From: Actinomadura macrotermitis
GTDB lineage: Bacteria > Actinomycetota > Actinomycetes > Streptosporangiales > Streptosporangiaceae
Length of the DNA: 64,000 nucleotides
NCBI RefSeq assembly: GCF_009604375.1
Contig: NZ_WEGH01000001.1
Location: 124,001-188,000, forward strand
Reading direction: 5' to 3'
The notes under the pieces are model-generated. The model searched no databases. It saw only the letters and a list, made by a program, of their open reading frames with translations, and was not told where the DNA came from. The translations under genes and the position numbers were made by a program. Below are positions 1-8,627 of the stretch, in pieces; the stretch's first letter is position 1, and every line of letters begins with the position of its first letter.

Positions 1-804
1 CTCGATGTGCAGCCGGTTCTTGTGGCCGGCGGAGATCTGGCTGACCATCAGCGAGCCGAGCGCGCCGCGGTCGGTGGTGAACTGGACGGCGACCGCGTCC
101 TCGGTGTCGACCGGAACGAGGCCGCCGGTCGGGGCCTGCTGCGAGAACGAGGTGCGGCCGGGGGTGCGACGGCGCTCGGCGTGGGCTTGCAGGGTCCGTG
201 CGGTCAGGCTGGTGATGACGTGCCCGGAGACGAACTGGGCGAGGTCGCACCAGTGCGAGCCGATGTCGCCGAAGGCGCGGGAGGCGCCGCCGAGGGCCGC
301 GTCCACCCGCCAGTTGTCGTCGCCCTCGTCCAGCAGCCAGTCCTGCAGGTAGCCGCCGTGGATCAGGCGCAGGTCGCCCGGGCCGCCGCCGCGCAGCCGG
401 GCGCGGGCCTGCCGGACGAGCGCGTAGTAGCGGTAGACGAAGGGGACGGCGGTGACGAGTCCGCTCGCGCGCGCCTCCCCGGCGAGGGCCTCGGCCTGCG
501 TCACGTCCATGGCCAGGGGTTTCTCGCACACCACGTGCTTGCCTGCGCGCAAAGCCGCCGTCGCCAGCGGCGCGTGCAGGTGGTTGGGCGTGCAGAGGTG
601 GACGATGTCGATGCCGGCGGAGGCGATGAGCTCTTCGGCGGAGTCGAAGGCCCGCTCGGCGCCCAGCCGGCGCGCGGCCTCGCGTGACCGCTCCGGCGTC
701 GAGGCGGTGACCCCGGCGATCCGGGCGCCGTTCAGCAGGGCGGCGCGGGCGTGCACGGAAGCGATCATGCCCGCGCCGACGATCCCGATGCGCAGGGTGC
801 TCAT
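1..804 (-). CDS. Gfo/Idh/MocA family oxidoreductase (3' end outside window)
   Basis: Probable NAD(P)-dependent sugar or inositol-type dehydrogenase in the cytoplasm. The N-terminus carries the Rossmann nucleotide-binding pattern (RIGIVGAGMIA, residues 5-15), and the family's EKPLA signature with its active-site Lys lies near residue 95. The 268 codons seen hold the Rossmann domain and part of the C-terminal alpha/beta domain; the stop codon lies beyond the window edge. The ATG overlaps the TGA of the upstream ROK gene (ATGA), so the two are translationally coupled. Next to a glycoside operon with an FAD sugar oxidase, a role in interconverting keto-sugars is likely, but the substrate cannot be read from the sequence. 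Confidence 0.88.
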   Translation of the reverse strand, partial: MSTLRIGIVGAGMIASVHARAALLNGARIAGVTASTPERSREAARRLGAERAFDSAEELIASAGIDIVHLCTPNHLHAPLATAALRAGKHVVCEKPLAMDVTQAEALAGEARASGLVTAVPFVYRYYALVRQARARLRGGGPGDLRLIHGGYLQDWLLDEGDDNWRVDAALGGASRAFGDIGSHWCDLAQFVSGHVITSLTARTLQAHAERRRTPGRTSFSQQAPTGGLVPVDTEDAVAVQFTTDRGALGSLMVSQISAGHKNRLHIE

Positions 805-2084
805 GAGGCCTTCCCGGTCAGCAGGGTGGTCAGTTCGTCCAGGTGGGCGGGGCCGAGAAGCTCCTCGACCGCGGTGAGCGCCGCGCCGACGACGCCCGCG
901 CGGTCGGCGTGCTCGGACAACGCGACCCGCAGGTCCCGGGTGGCCAGCGGGAGCGACCGCTCGTAGACGACCTTGCGCAGCGACGGCAGCAGCAGGTCAC
1001 CGGCCATGGAGACACCGCCGCCGACCACCACCAGCGCGGGGTTGAAGATGTTGATGAGGCTGGTCAGCGCCTCGCCGAGCCGCTCCCCGGCGGTGCTCAG
1101 CAGGTCGAGGCAGACCGGGTCGCCCTGCGCGGCGGCGGCGCTGACGTCGGCGGCGGTGACCTCGCCGGCCTCGGCCAGGCGGCGCGCGAGCGGCCGGCTC
1201 TCCCCGCTCTTGGCCAGCCGCGTCGCGGTCCTGCCCAGCGCGTTCCCGCTCGCGAAGGTCTGGAGGCAACCGGTCTTCCCGCAGCGGCACTGCCGCGTGG
1301 ACGCCGGGTCGATGCACAGATGTGCGATGTCGCCCGCGCAGCCCTGCGCGCCGCGGTGCAGGCGTCCCGCCGACACCAGGCCCGCGCCGATGCCGGTGCC
1401 GACCTTGACGTAGATGAAGTCGTCCAGCCCGCGCGCGGTCCCGGCGCGCAGTTCGCCGAGCGCCATGGCGTTGACCTCGTTGTCCACCCAGACGCCGACG
1501 CCGAACCGGGAGGCGAGCCATTCGCGGACGGGGTAGTCGTCCCAACCCGACAGGATCGGCGGGGACACCGGACGGCCGCTGGCGAACTCCACCGGGCAGG
1601 GCAGCCCGACGCCGATGCCGGCCAGCGGCGGCGCGTCCGGACGGGCGGCGAGGATCTCCCGCATCATGGCCTCGATCCGCGCGAGGGTCTCCTCGGGCCC
1701 GCGCGTCACGCTCCAGGCGTCCTCGCGGACCTCCAGCGGCGCCCCGTCCAGCGAGGTCAGCCCCACCATCACGCTCGTGACGCCGACCTCGACGCCGAAC
1801 ACCGTGGCCGCCTCGTGATGGAAGCGCAGTTCGCGCGGGGCCCGCCCGCCGGTCGAGCGGCCCTTGCCCCTGCGGGCCAGCAGGCCGACCTCCAGCAGGT
1901 GGCCGATCCGCTGTGCGACCACCGTCCGGCCCATGCCGGTCGCGTCGCACAGGTCGTTCGTCGTCGCCAGGCCCTGGGTGCGGACGAGCTCCACGAGCGT
2001 CGCCGACATCGTCGTCGGCGTGGACCTCGGCAGCCGGGACGGAGGCACGCGCACCGCATCTCGACCGTCCATGTGCTGTTTCAA
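801..2084 (-). CDS. ROK family transcriptional repressor
   Basis: Sugar-responsive repressor of the NagC/XylR type. An N-terminal winged helix (about residues 25-90) precedes a ROK sugar-kinase-like domain. The zinc-binding signature reads CRCGKTGCLQ, with Gln where the family usually has Glu, and a glycine-rich segment (KVGTGIGAGLV) and VVVGGGVS lie in the C-terminal half. I place the start at a TTG (2084) because GAGGAAA sits 6-7 bases upstream of it; the in-frame ATG at 2072 has no well-spaced site and is the alternative. It is divergent from the transporter/glycoside operon that begins at 2310, so it most likely represses that operon and itself. The inducer is presumably the imported sugar or its metabolite (inference). 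Confidence 0.88.
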   Translation of the reverse strand: MKQHMDGRDAVRVPPSRLPRSTPTTMSATLVELVRTQGLATTNDLCDATGMGRTVVAQRIGHLLEVGLLARRGKGRSTGGRAPRELRFHHEAATVFGVEVGVTSVMVGLTSLDGAPLEVREDAWSVTRGPEETLARIEAMMREILAARPDAPPLAGIGVGLPCPVEFASGRPVSPPILSGWDDYPVREWLASRFGVGVWVDNEVNAMALGELRAGTARGLDDFIYVKVGTGIGAGLVSAGRLHRGAQGCAGDIAHLCIDPASTRQCRCGKTGCLQTFASGNALGRTATRLAKSGESRPLARRLAEAGEVTAADVSAAAAQGDPVCLDLLSTAGERLGEALTSLINIFNPALVVVGGGVSMAGDLLLPSLRKVVYERSLPLATRDLRVALSEHADRAGVVGAALTAVEELLGPAHLDELTTLLTGKAS

Positions 2085-2309
2085 TCGCGTTTCCTCACGT
2101 TGCGCAAGGGTTGACTTATTGCCGATCACTGGCTTACTTTCCTCGCATTCCGACAAAAGTTCAACCGGTTCCGGCGTAAGCGATCGAACGACCGCCTCCG
2201 CGCCGCCGCGGCCCGCCGTCCCTCCCCGGTGACGGAGCCGCCCCACCCCACCCCCATGACCACCGGCGCGCCTCGGCGACCGGCGGTGACGCACCTGCAG
2301 GAGCTGCGA
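2085..2309. promoter_or_regulatory. Divergent promoter/operator region between ROK regulator and transporter operon
   Basis: This 225-base gap separates two divergent transcription units and should hold both promoters and the ROK operator. The segment from about 2108 to 2160 is clearly more AT-rich than its surroundings. On the + strand a TTGACT at 2111-2116 is a possible -35 box. Perfect palindrome AACCGGTT lies at 2163-2170. I cannot assign a specific ROK operator. Confidence 0.4.
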
Positions 2310-3590
2310 ATGAGCGCTTTCCCCACCGGGCGGCTGGCCCTGATCGCCATGGCCACCGGCCTCGCCGCGAGCCTCACCGCCTGCGCGAGCGACGACTCCG
2401 GGCCCAGCGCGGGCGCGGACGACAAGGCGCCCACGACCATCGACGCAACGCTCGCCAAGTCCGTCAGCGGCGCCACCGGCAACGGCAAGGCCACCGGCGC
2501 GCCGATCACGGTCGGTCTGATCAACCAGCAGGGCGGACCGGTCTCCAACCCCGAGTTCAGCGTCGCCGCCAAGGCCGCCGCCGACTACCTCAACGCCGAG
2601 CTCGGCGGCGTCGGCGGGCACCCCATCGAGTTCTCGACCTGCGACATCGTCTCCGCCGAGTCACAGGGGCAGAAGTGCGGGCAGCAGATGCTCGCCGACG
2701 ACGACGTCAAGCTCGTCGTGCAGGGCGGCCTCAACGTCGGCACGCAGTCGCTGCACGCGACCCTGGACGGCAAGAAGCCCGACCTGGTCGCCGTCGCCAA
2801 CCCCGGTCCGGACGTGTCCGCCAAGAACACCTACGCGCTGAACGCCAGCTCGCTGGCGGGCAAGGCGTCCACACCGATCTTCCTGGCCACCAAACTCCAG
2901 GCGAAGACCGTCGCGATGATCGCCGACGACAACCCGGGCAACCAGGAGATCGCCAAGAGCATCAAGCAGGGCATCGAGGCGCGCGGCCTGACCGTCAAGC
3001 TCACCACCTACCCCTCCGGCAGCGCGGACCTGATGAGCCCGATGCAGGCCGTCGGCGCGGGCAGGACCGACGTCATCATGCCGATCGCCGTGACGCCGAC
3101 CGCGTGCGTCGCGATGGCCAAGGCCTACGAGCAGGCGGCGATCAAGGTGCCGCTCGTCTCGTCCGGGCTGTGCGCCTCCGGCGCGGTGAGGAAGGCGCTC
3201 GGCGACCTGCCCAAGTGGATTTTCAGCGGGTCGCTGCTCAACACCAACGCGCCCGACCCGTCCGGCCACGTCGGCCTCTACAAGGCGGTCATGAACAAGT
3301 ACGCGGGCAAGGGCGCCGAGCTCGGCATCAACGCCCCGGCCGGCTTCGCCGCCATCATGGCCGCCGCCAAGGTCCTGGCCGCCGCCGGAGCGGACACGCC
3401 GACCGTCGAGAAGGTCTCCGCCGCCGCCCGGGCCTACACCGGACCCCTGCTCATGGGCCCGCCCAGCCTCAGGTTCGGCGTGAACCCGCAGTTCCCGACC
3501 CTGGGCGCGCAGGCCGCCAGGTACTACCGCTACGAGGGCGGCGGCAAGTGGACCGACGCGTCCGGAGGCTGGATCAACCTGCCTTCCTGA
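2310..3590 (+). CDS. ABC transporter substrate-binding lipoprotein (Peripla_BP_6, Liv type)
   Basis: Solute-binding lipoprotein of the branched-chain amino acid (HAAT) transporter class, 426 residues, anchored outside the membrane. It has a signal peptide with lipobox LTAC, acylated Cys at residue 25. The mature part opens with a typical type-I periplasmic binding fold (ITVGLINQQGGPVSNPE). The ATG at 2310 is chosen because CAGGAG lies 6 bases upstream and the lipoprotein signal starts there; the frame is open further upstream but without a signal. It begins the operon that continues with the fused permease and two ATPases. Given the glycoside catabolism genes downstream, the ligand may be a glycoside or aglycone-bearing compound rather than an amino acid (inference). 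Confidence 0.9.
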   Translation: MSAFPTGRLALIAMATGLAASLTACASDDSGPSAGADDKAPTTIDATLAKSVSGATGNGKATGAPITVGLINQQGGPVSNPEFSVAAKAAADYLNAELGGVGGHPIEFSTCDIVSAESQGQKCGQQMLADDDVKLVVQGGLNVGTQSLHATLDGKKPDLVAVANPGPDVSAKNTYALNASSLAGKASTPIFLATKLQAKTVAMIADDNPGNQEIAKSIKQGIEARGLTVKLTTYPSGSADLMSPMQAVGAGRTDVIMPIAVTPTACVAMAKAYEQAAIKVPLVSSGLCASGAVRKALGDLPKWIFSGSLLNTNAPDPSGHVGLYKAVMNKYAGKGAELGINAPAGFAAIMAAAKVLAAAGADTPTVEKVSAAARAYTGPLLMGPPSLRFGVNPQFPTLGAQAARYYRYEGGGKWTDASGGWINLPS

Positions 3591-3664
3591 CCCCGACCGG
3601 ACGACTCTGACCGCGGCCACCGCACACCACCTCTGACCGCGGACCGCACGACCGGAGAGATCAC

Positions 3665-5662
3665 GTGGACCAACTGATCCTGTTCATCCTGCTGGGGGTC
3701 GGACCCGGCGCCATGTACGCCGGCCTGGCCCAGAGCCTCGTGCTGACCCACCGCGGCGCGGGCATCATCAACATCAGCGCCGGCGCGATGGCCATGTGGG
3801 GCGCCTACACCTTCTACGGGCTCCGCGACGGGCACCTGCTGCTGCCCTTCCTCTACCCGGGCCTGGGCGGCCCGGTGCCGGTCATCCCGTCGTTCCTGCT
3901 GGCCGTGGCGCTGTCAGCGGGGCTCGGCGCGCTGATCGACGTGGCGGTCTTCAAATGGCTGCGCGGCTCCGCGCCGCTGGCCAAGCTCGTCGCCAGCGTC
4001 GGGCTGCTGCTGACCGTCCAGGCGCTGATCGTGCTGCGCTTCGGCGGGACAGGACAGACCGCCCCTCCGGTGCTGGCGGGCGGCAGCATCCAGGTCTTCG
4101 GCGGATCGGTCCCGGTCGTGCGGCTGGAGGTCATGGGCATCGCGGTCGCCGCCGGCGTCGCGCTGACCGCGGCCTACCGCCACACCCGGTTCGGGCTGGC
4201 GACCCGCGCCGCCCAGGAGGACGAGGCCGAGGCGATGATGTCGGGGTTGTCGCCCCGGCGGCTGTCGCTGCTGAACACCACCTTCGCCGGCGCGCTGGCG
4301 GGTGCGGTGGGCATCCTGGTCGCGCCGATGACCCAGCTCGACCCCGTCACGCTGGCGCTGGCCGTCGTACCCGCGCTCGGCGCGGCGCTCATCGCCCGCT
4401 TCACCTCCTTCACCGTCGCGGCGTTCGCCGGCCTGGGAATGGGCGCACTCCAGTCGGTCGCGCTCTACCTGCAGACCCTGCCGTGGTTCCCCACGTCCAA
4501 GGGCCTGCCGATGCCCGGCCTGCCGGACGTCCTGTTCTTCGTCGTCATCGCGGTGGCGCTGATGTGGCGCGGCAAGAGCCTGCCGGACCGGGGCACCGCC
4601 GTGGAGCCCCGGCTCCCGCCCGCGCCCGCCCCGCGCCGGATCACCCGCCCCGCCGTGACCGGCTTCGTGATCGGCGGCGCCGCGCTGCTGATCCTGCCGT
4701 TCGACCTGCGGCAGGGCCTCGTCAACACCATCATCGCGGTGATCGCCTGCCTGTCGCTGGTCGTCCTGACCGGGTACGTGGGGCAGGTCTCGCTCGCCCA
4801 GTTCGCCTTCGCCGGACTGTCCGGGCTGGTGGTCTCCAAGCTCGGCGTCGGGCTCGGCATCGGGCTGCCCTGGGCGCCGCTGGTCGGCATCGCCGCCGCC
4901 GCGGTCTTCGGGTTGGTGGACGTGCTGCCCGCGATGCGGGTACGAGGCGTTCATCTGGCGATCCTCACGCTCGCCGCCGCCGTGGCGTTGCAGAACTTCG
5001 GGTTCCACAACCCGTCCTGGGGCGCGAGCGGACTCGGCTCGCCGGTGCCCGCGCCCAAGCTGCTCGGCATCGACTTCGGCCCGTCGGGCCACTTCTTCGG
5101 CTTCAAGCGCCTGCCCAGCCCGCTGTTCGGGCTGGTCTGCCTGCTGGTGATGGTCGTGTGCTGCGCGGCCGTGGCCAACCTGCGGCGCAGCGGCCTCGGC
5201 CAGCGGATGCTGGCGGTGCGCTCCAGCGAGCGCGCCGCCGCCGCGGCCGGGATCTCCGTCCCGGGCATCAAGGTCACCGCGTTCGTGCTGTCGGCGTTCC
5301 TGATGGGCGTCGTCGGCGTCCTCACCGCCTACAACTACGGCTCGGTCGACCCGGCCAACTTCGGTGTCGTCAACACGCTCGTCCTCATCGCGCTGGCCTA
5401 CCTCGGCGGCATCTCGGTGATCAAGGGCGCGCTGATCGGAGGCATGCTCATGTCGGGCGGGCTCGCCTCCACGATCGTGGAGGACTACCTCGGCCTGCCC
5501 GCCGACTACCTGCTGCTGTTCGCCGGGGTCGCGCTGATCCTGACCGTGACCACCACTCCCGGCGGGATCGCCCTGGCCCACCGCAGGTCCCGGCCGGCCG
5601 GGGGACCACCGGACCAGACGGACGCCCGGCCGCCCGCGACGGTCGTGGAGGCCGTGCGATGA
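3665..5662 (+). CDS. Fused LivH-LivM type ABC permease
   Basis: A single 665-residue membrane protein containing both permease halves of a HAAT importer, which are two separate genes (livH and livM) in most bacteria. The N-terminal half (about 1-300) has LivH-like helices and the segment GPGAMYAGLAQSLVLTHRGAG. The C-terminal half (about 325-640) is LivM-like, with YVGQVSLAQFAFAGLSGLV and the cytoplasmic loop around AVRSSERAAAAAGI that contacts the ATPase. The GTG start at 3665 has GGAGAGA 4-5 bases upstream. Its stop overlaps the ATG of the first ATPase (ATGA). The fusion fixes one copy of each half per transporter. Confidence 0.92.
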   Translation: MDQLILFILLGVGPGAMYAGLAQSLVLTHRGAGIINISAGAMAMWGAYTFYGLRDGHLLLPFLYPGLGGPVPVIPSFLLAVALSAGLGALIDVAVFKWLRGSAPLAKLVASVGLLLTVQALIVLRFGGTGQTAPPVLAGGSIQVFGGSVPVVRLEVMGIAVAAGVALTAAYRHTRFGLATRAAQEDEAEAMMSGLSPRRLSLLNTTFAGALAGAVGILVAPMTQLDPVTLALAVVPALGAALIARFTSFTVAAFAGLGMGALQSVALYLQTLPWFPTSKGLPMPGLPDVLFFVVIAVALMWRGKSLPDRGTAVEPRLPPAPAPRRITRPAVTGFVIGGAALLILPFDLRQGLVNTIIAVIACLSLVVLTGYVGQVSLAQFAFAGLSGLVVSKLGVGLGIGLPWAPLVGIAAAAVFGLVDVLPAMRVRGVHLAILTLAAAVALQNFGFHNPSWGASGLGSPVPAPKLLGIDFGPSGHFFGFKRLPSPLFGLVCLLVMVVCCAAVANLRRSGLGQRMLAVRSSERAAAAAGISVPGIKVTAFVLSAFLMGVVGVLTAYNYGSVDPANFGVVNTLVLIALAYLGGISVIKGALIGGMLMSGGLASTIVEDYLGLPADYLLLFAGVALILTVTTTPGGIALAHRRSRPAGGPPDQTDARPPATVVEAVR

Positions 5663-6459
5663 CCGAGACCCTGCCGAATCCCCTCTCGAAGAGCAAGACC
5701 CTTCATGTCAGCGACCTCACCGTCCGGTACGGCGGGGTGGCCGCGCTCAAGGGCGTCGGCCTGACCGTCGGCCCCGGCGAGCTCGTCGGCCTGATCGGCC
5801 CCAACGGCGCGGGCAAGACCACCTTCATCGACGCGGTCTGCGGCTTCACCAAGGCCGACGGCCAGGTCAGGCTCGGCGACCGCGACCTCACGGGCAGCCG
5901 CGCCTACGTCCGGGCCCGCGCCGGCCTCGGCCGCACCTGGCAGTCCGCCGACCTGTACGACGACCTGACCGTCCGGGAGAACCTGACCGTCGGCGCGTAT
6001 CGGCCGGACTGGCGGCGCACCGTGCGGGAGGCGCTGCGCGGACGCGCCCGCCACGACGACGGCGTCGCGCACCTGCTCGGCATCCAGGACCTGCTGGACC
6101 GTCCGAGCGACGGCCTGTCCGCCGGACAGCGCAAGCTCGTCGACCTCGCCCGCGCCCTCGCGGGCCGGCCCGACGTGCTGCTCCTGGACGAGCCCGCCGC
6201 CGGCCTCGACACCGACGAGAGCGGCCTGCTGGCCACCCGGCTGCGGTCGGTCGCCCGGTCGGGCACCGGCGTGCTGCTGGTGGACCACGACATGAGCCTG
6301 GTGCTCGGCGTCTGCGACCGGATCGTGGTGCTCGACTTCGGCAGCGTCATCGCCACGGGCACCCCCCGCGAGATCCAGACCAACGACGACGTCATCGCCG
6401 CCTACCTCGGCCGCGCCGCGCGATCGGACGTCGACCCGGAGGAGATCACCCATGACTAG
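5659..6459 (+). CDS. ABC transporter ATP-binding protein (LivG type)
   Basis: Cytoplasmic ATPase subunit of the importer, 266 residues. Walker A is GPNGAGKT (residues 47-54), the ABC signature reads LSAGQRK, and Walker B is LLLDEPAAGLD, followed by the switch His in LLVDHDM. The C-terminal DVIAAYLG tail is typical of LivG proteins. The start overlaps the permease stop by 4 bases and its stop overlaps the next ATPase by 8 bases, so all four transporter genes are co-translated. Confidence 0.93.
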   Translation: MTETLPNPLSKSKTLHVSDLTVRYGGVAALKGVGLTVGPGELVGLIGPNGAGKTTFIDAVCGFTKADGQVRLGDRDLTGSRAYVRARAGLGRTWQSADLYDDLTVRENLTVGAYRPDWRRTVREALRGRARHDDGVAHLLGIQDLLDRPSDGLSAGQRKLVDLARALAGRPDVLLLDEPAAGLDTDESGLLATRLRSVARSGTGVLLVDHDMSLVLGVCDRIVVLDFGSVIATGTPREIQTNDDVIAAYLGRAARSDVDPEEITHD

Positions 6460-7162
6460 CCCGCCCGAGCCCCTGCTGGACGTTCGCGGCCTGACCGCGG
6501 GGTACTTCGGCGCCGCCGTGCTGCGCGACCTCAGCCTGACCGTCGGCCCCGGCGAGGTCGTCGCGCTGCTCGGCCCCAACGGCGCCGGGAAGTCCACGAC
6601 CCTGCGCGCGATCTCGCGGATCCTCGCCCCGATGTCCGGGACGGTCCTGTTCCAGGGCCGGGACGTGGCCGGGCAGAAGCCGCAGGACATCGCCCGCGCC
6701 GGGCTCGTGCACATGTCAGAGCGGCGCGGCGTCTTCCACGGCCTGACGGTCGAGGAGCACCTGCGGCTGCACCGCCTCGACGCGGCCATCGCCTACGCGT
6801 ACTTCCCCGAGCTGAGGAAGCTGCGCTCTCGCCGCGCCGGGCTGCTGTCCGGCGGTGAGCAGCAGATGCTCGGCATGGCCCGCGCGCTGGCGCGCCGTCC
6901 CGCCGTTCTGATGATCGACGAACTCAGCAAGGGCCTCGCCCCGGTCATCGTCGAGCGGCTCATGCCGGTCGTACGCGCCTACGCCGACGAGTCGGGCGCG
7001 GGCGTCCTGCTGGTCGAGCAGCAGGTGCAGCTCGCCCTGGAGGTCGCCGACCGCGGCTACGTGCTGGCGCACGGCAACCTCACCGACCACGACTCCGCCG
7101 CGAACCTGCTGGCCGACCGGGAGGTGCTGGTCTCCAGCTACCTCGGCGCCACCACCCTGTAG
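6452..7162 (+). CDS. ABC transporter ATP-binding protein (LivF type)
   Basis: Second ATPase of the HAAT importer, 236 residues. It has Walker A GPNGAGKS, signature LSGGEQQM and Walker B VLMIDELSKGLAP, which is the LivF-type sequence, and ends with the usual SSYLG segment. It pairs with the LivG-type ATPase encoded immediately upstream to drive uptake through the fused permease. The ATG at 6452 lies inside the end of the preceding gene. Confidence 0.93.
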   Translation: MTSPPEPLLDVRGLTAGYFGAAVLRDLSLTVGPGEVVALLGPNGAGKSTTLRAISRILAPMSGTVLFQGRDVAGQKPQDIARAGLVHMSERRGVFHGLTVEEHLRLHRLDAAIAYAYFPELRKLRSRRAGLLSGGEQQMLGMARALARRPAVLMIDELSKGLAPVIVERLMPVVRAYADESGAGVLLVEQQVQLALEVADRGYVLAHGNLTDHDSAANLLADREVLVSSYLGATTL

Positions 7163-7200
7163 GCCCTCCGGGCCGACGTCTTTGTAGAAGGAGCCGCTCC

Positions 7201-7605
7201 TTGTTCCGCGAACGCATCATCGTCGACGACTCGCTGGCCGTCACGCCCGACGGCTACGAGCTGGCGGTCCGGCTGCCCTGGTACCGGGCCCTGCCCGTCA
7301 GCGCGATCGAGCAGCTGGAAGTCACCCTCGACGGCGCCCGGGCCCCCGACGACGCGATCACCTTCGAGGTGAACGGCCGCGCCCGGACCCTCGCCGAGGC
7401 CCGCGGCGACTGGGACGACGTCTGGTACGTGCTGGACGACGCCCTCGTCCGCGTCGCCGCCCCCGCCCCCGGCCCGGCCGGGGGGACGCACGAACTCCAG
7501 GTCGTCCTCGGCGTCCGCATCCCCTACCTGCCGGTCGCGGGGAAGCCGCTGCTGATGACCGAGCGCTGCACCAAGACCATGCCTGCCAAGGAGACCGCCG
7601 CGTGA
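7201..7605 (+). CDS. DUF6379 protein, putative C-glycoside deglycosidase beta subunit
   Basis: Small 134-residue protein opening with [20 protein letters not shown], the hallmark of the DUF6379 family. Members with a known role are the small beta subunits of bacterial C-glycoside deglycosidases, which form a complex with a TIM-barrel alpha subunit. The start is a TTG decided by a strong AGAAGGAG at 7186-7193, 7 bases upstream; no ATG or GTG is as well placed. Its stop overlaps the start of the next gene, a TIM-barrel protein that is the obvious partner (GTGA overlap). Family assignment is firm; C-C bond cleavage here is inferred from gene context. Confidence 0.8.
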   Translation: MFRERIIVDDSLAVTPDGYELAVRLPWYRALPVSAIEQLEVTLDGARAPDDAITFEVNGRARTLAEARGDWDDVWYVLDDALVRVAAPAPGPAGGTHELQVVLGVRIPYLPVAGKPLLMTERCTKTMPAKETAA

Positions 7606-8627
7606 GCCTGCCCAAGCTGGGTGTGACCCTCTACAGCTTCACCCCCTACTTCCACGCCCGCCAGTACACCTTCGAGGACCTTGTCCGCATCGCCGGCGAG
7701 CGAGACCTCGGCCCCGGCCTGGAGATCGTCGGATTCCAGAGCATCAAGGGCTTCCCCCGCCTGCCGGACGGGTTCGCCGCCCGCTTCCGCACCCTCGTGG
7801 ACGCGGCGGGCCTGGAGCTGTCGTGCCTCGGCGCGAACGCCGACGCCGGGCTGCGGCAGGACCGGCTGCTCACCGAGGACGAACTGGTGGAGTACATGCT
7901 CGCCCAGCTGGAGGCCGCGCACGAACTCGGTTTCCCGACCGTCCGCGTGCAGCACTCGGTGACGCCCGACCTGATGGAGCGGCTGCTGCCGCACGCCGAA
8001 CGGCTGGACCTGCGGCTCGGCATGGAGATCCACAGCCCGCACAGCGTCGGCCACCCCAAGATCCAGGCGCTGCTGGAACGCTACGAACGGCTCGGCTCCC
8101 CGCACCTGGGGTTCATCCCCGACTGGGGCGCCTCGCTCACGCGGCTCCCGCCGAGCCTGCTGCGCGCCTACCGCGCCAAGGGCGTCCCGGACGCGCTGCT
8201 CACCGCGTTCCGCGACCAGTGGAACGCCTTCCACACCGAGCCGCTCATCATGGACGACCGCGAGCAGGGCGCCCGGTTCAGGCGCATGCGGGAGATCAAC
8301 GAGCAGTACGGCGGCGACGACGTGTCGGTCCGCATCGGCACCAACTCCGTCGGCCTGTTCGGGCACATGGATCCGGCCGACTGGAAGCAGATCATGCCGT
8401 GGGTCGTCCACGTCCACGCCAAGTTCTACGACATCGACGCCGACGGGGCGGAGCCGTCCGCGCCGCACGACATCCTGCTGCGCGACCTGGTCGAGGCGGG
8501 ATACGAGGGGTACATCTCCACCGAATGGGAGGGGTGGCACTGGAACGACACCGACGACCCCTTCGAGATGGTCGCCGCCCAGCACCGGCTGAGCGAGCGG
8601 GTCTTCGCCTCGCTGGCGACGTCATGA
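7602..8627 (+). CDS. Sugar phosphate isomerase/epimerase-like TIM barrel, putative C-glycoside deglycosidase alpha subunit
   Basis: 341-residue xylose-isomerase-like TIM barrel (AP_endonuc_2 superfamily). Acidic and His metal-ligand candidates occur at the ends of strands: [25 protein letters not shown] and YISTEWEGW. It is coupled by a 4-base overlap both to the DUF6379 gene upstream and to the FAD oxidoreductase downstream. In characterised C-glycoside degraders, a protein of this fold with a DUF6379 partner cleaves the bond in 3-keto C-glycosides, with a bound metal. The alternative is a plain keto-sugar isomerase. The function as deglycosidase alpha subunit is inferred from the operon. 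Confidence 0.8.
   Translation: MSLPKLGVTLYSFTPYFHARQYTFEDLVRIAGERDLGPGLEIVGFQSIKGFPRLPDGFAARFRTLVDAAGLELSCLGANADAGLRQDRLLTEDELVEYMLAQLEAAHELGFPTVRVQHSVTPDLMERLLPHAERLDLRLGMEIHSPHSVGHPKIQALLERYERLGSPHLGFIPDWGASLTRLPPSLLRAYRAKGVPDALLTAFRDQWNAFHTEPLIMDDREQGARFRRMREINEQYGGDDVSVRIGTNSVGLFGHMDPADWKQIMPWVVHVHAKFYDIDADGAEPSAPHDILLRDLVEAGYEGYISTEWEGWHWNDTDDPFEMVAAQHRLSERVFASLATS

Noticed and set aside
3796..6459. 887-codon open frame overlapping the permease
   Set aside because: Only its last 266 codons (from 5659) are the LivG gene; the earlier part is an Arg/Pro/Gly-rich shadow of the permease frame.
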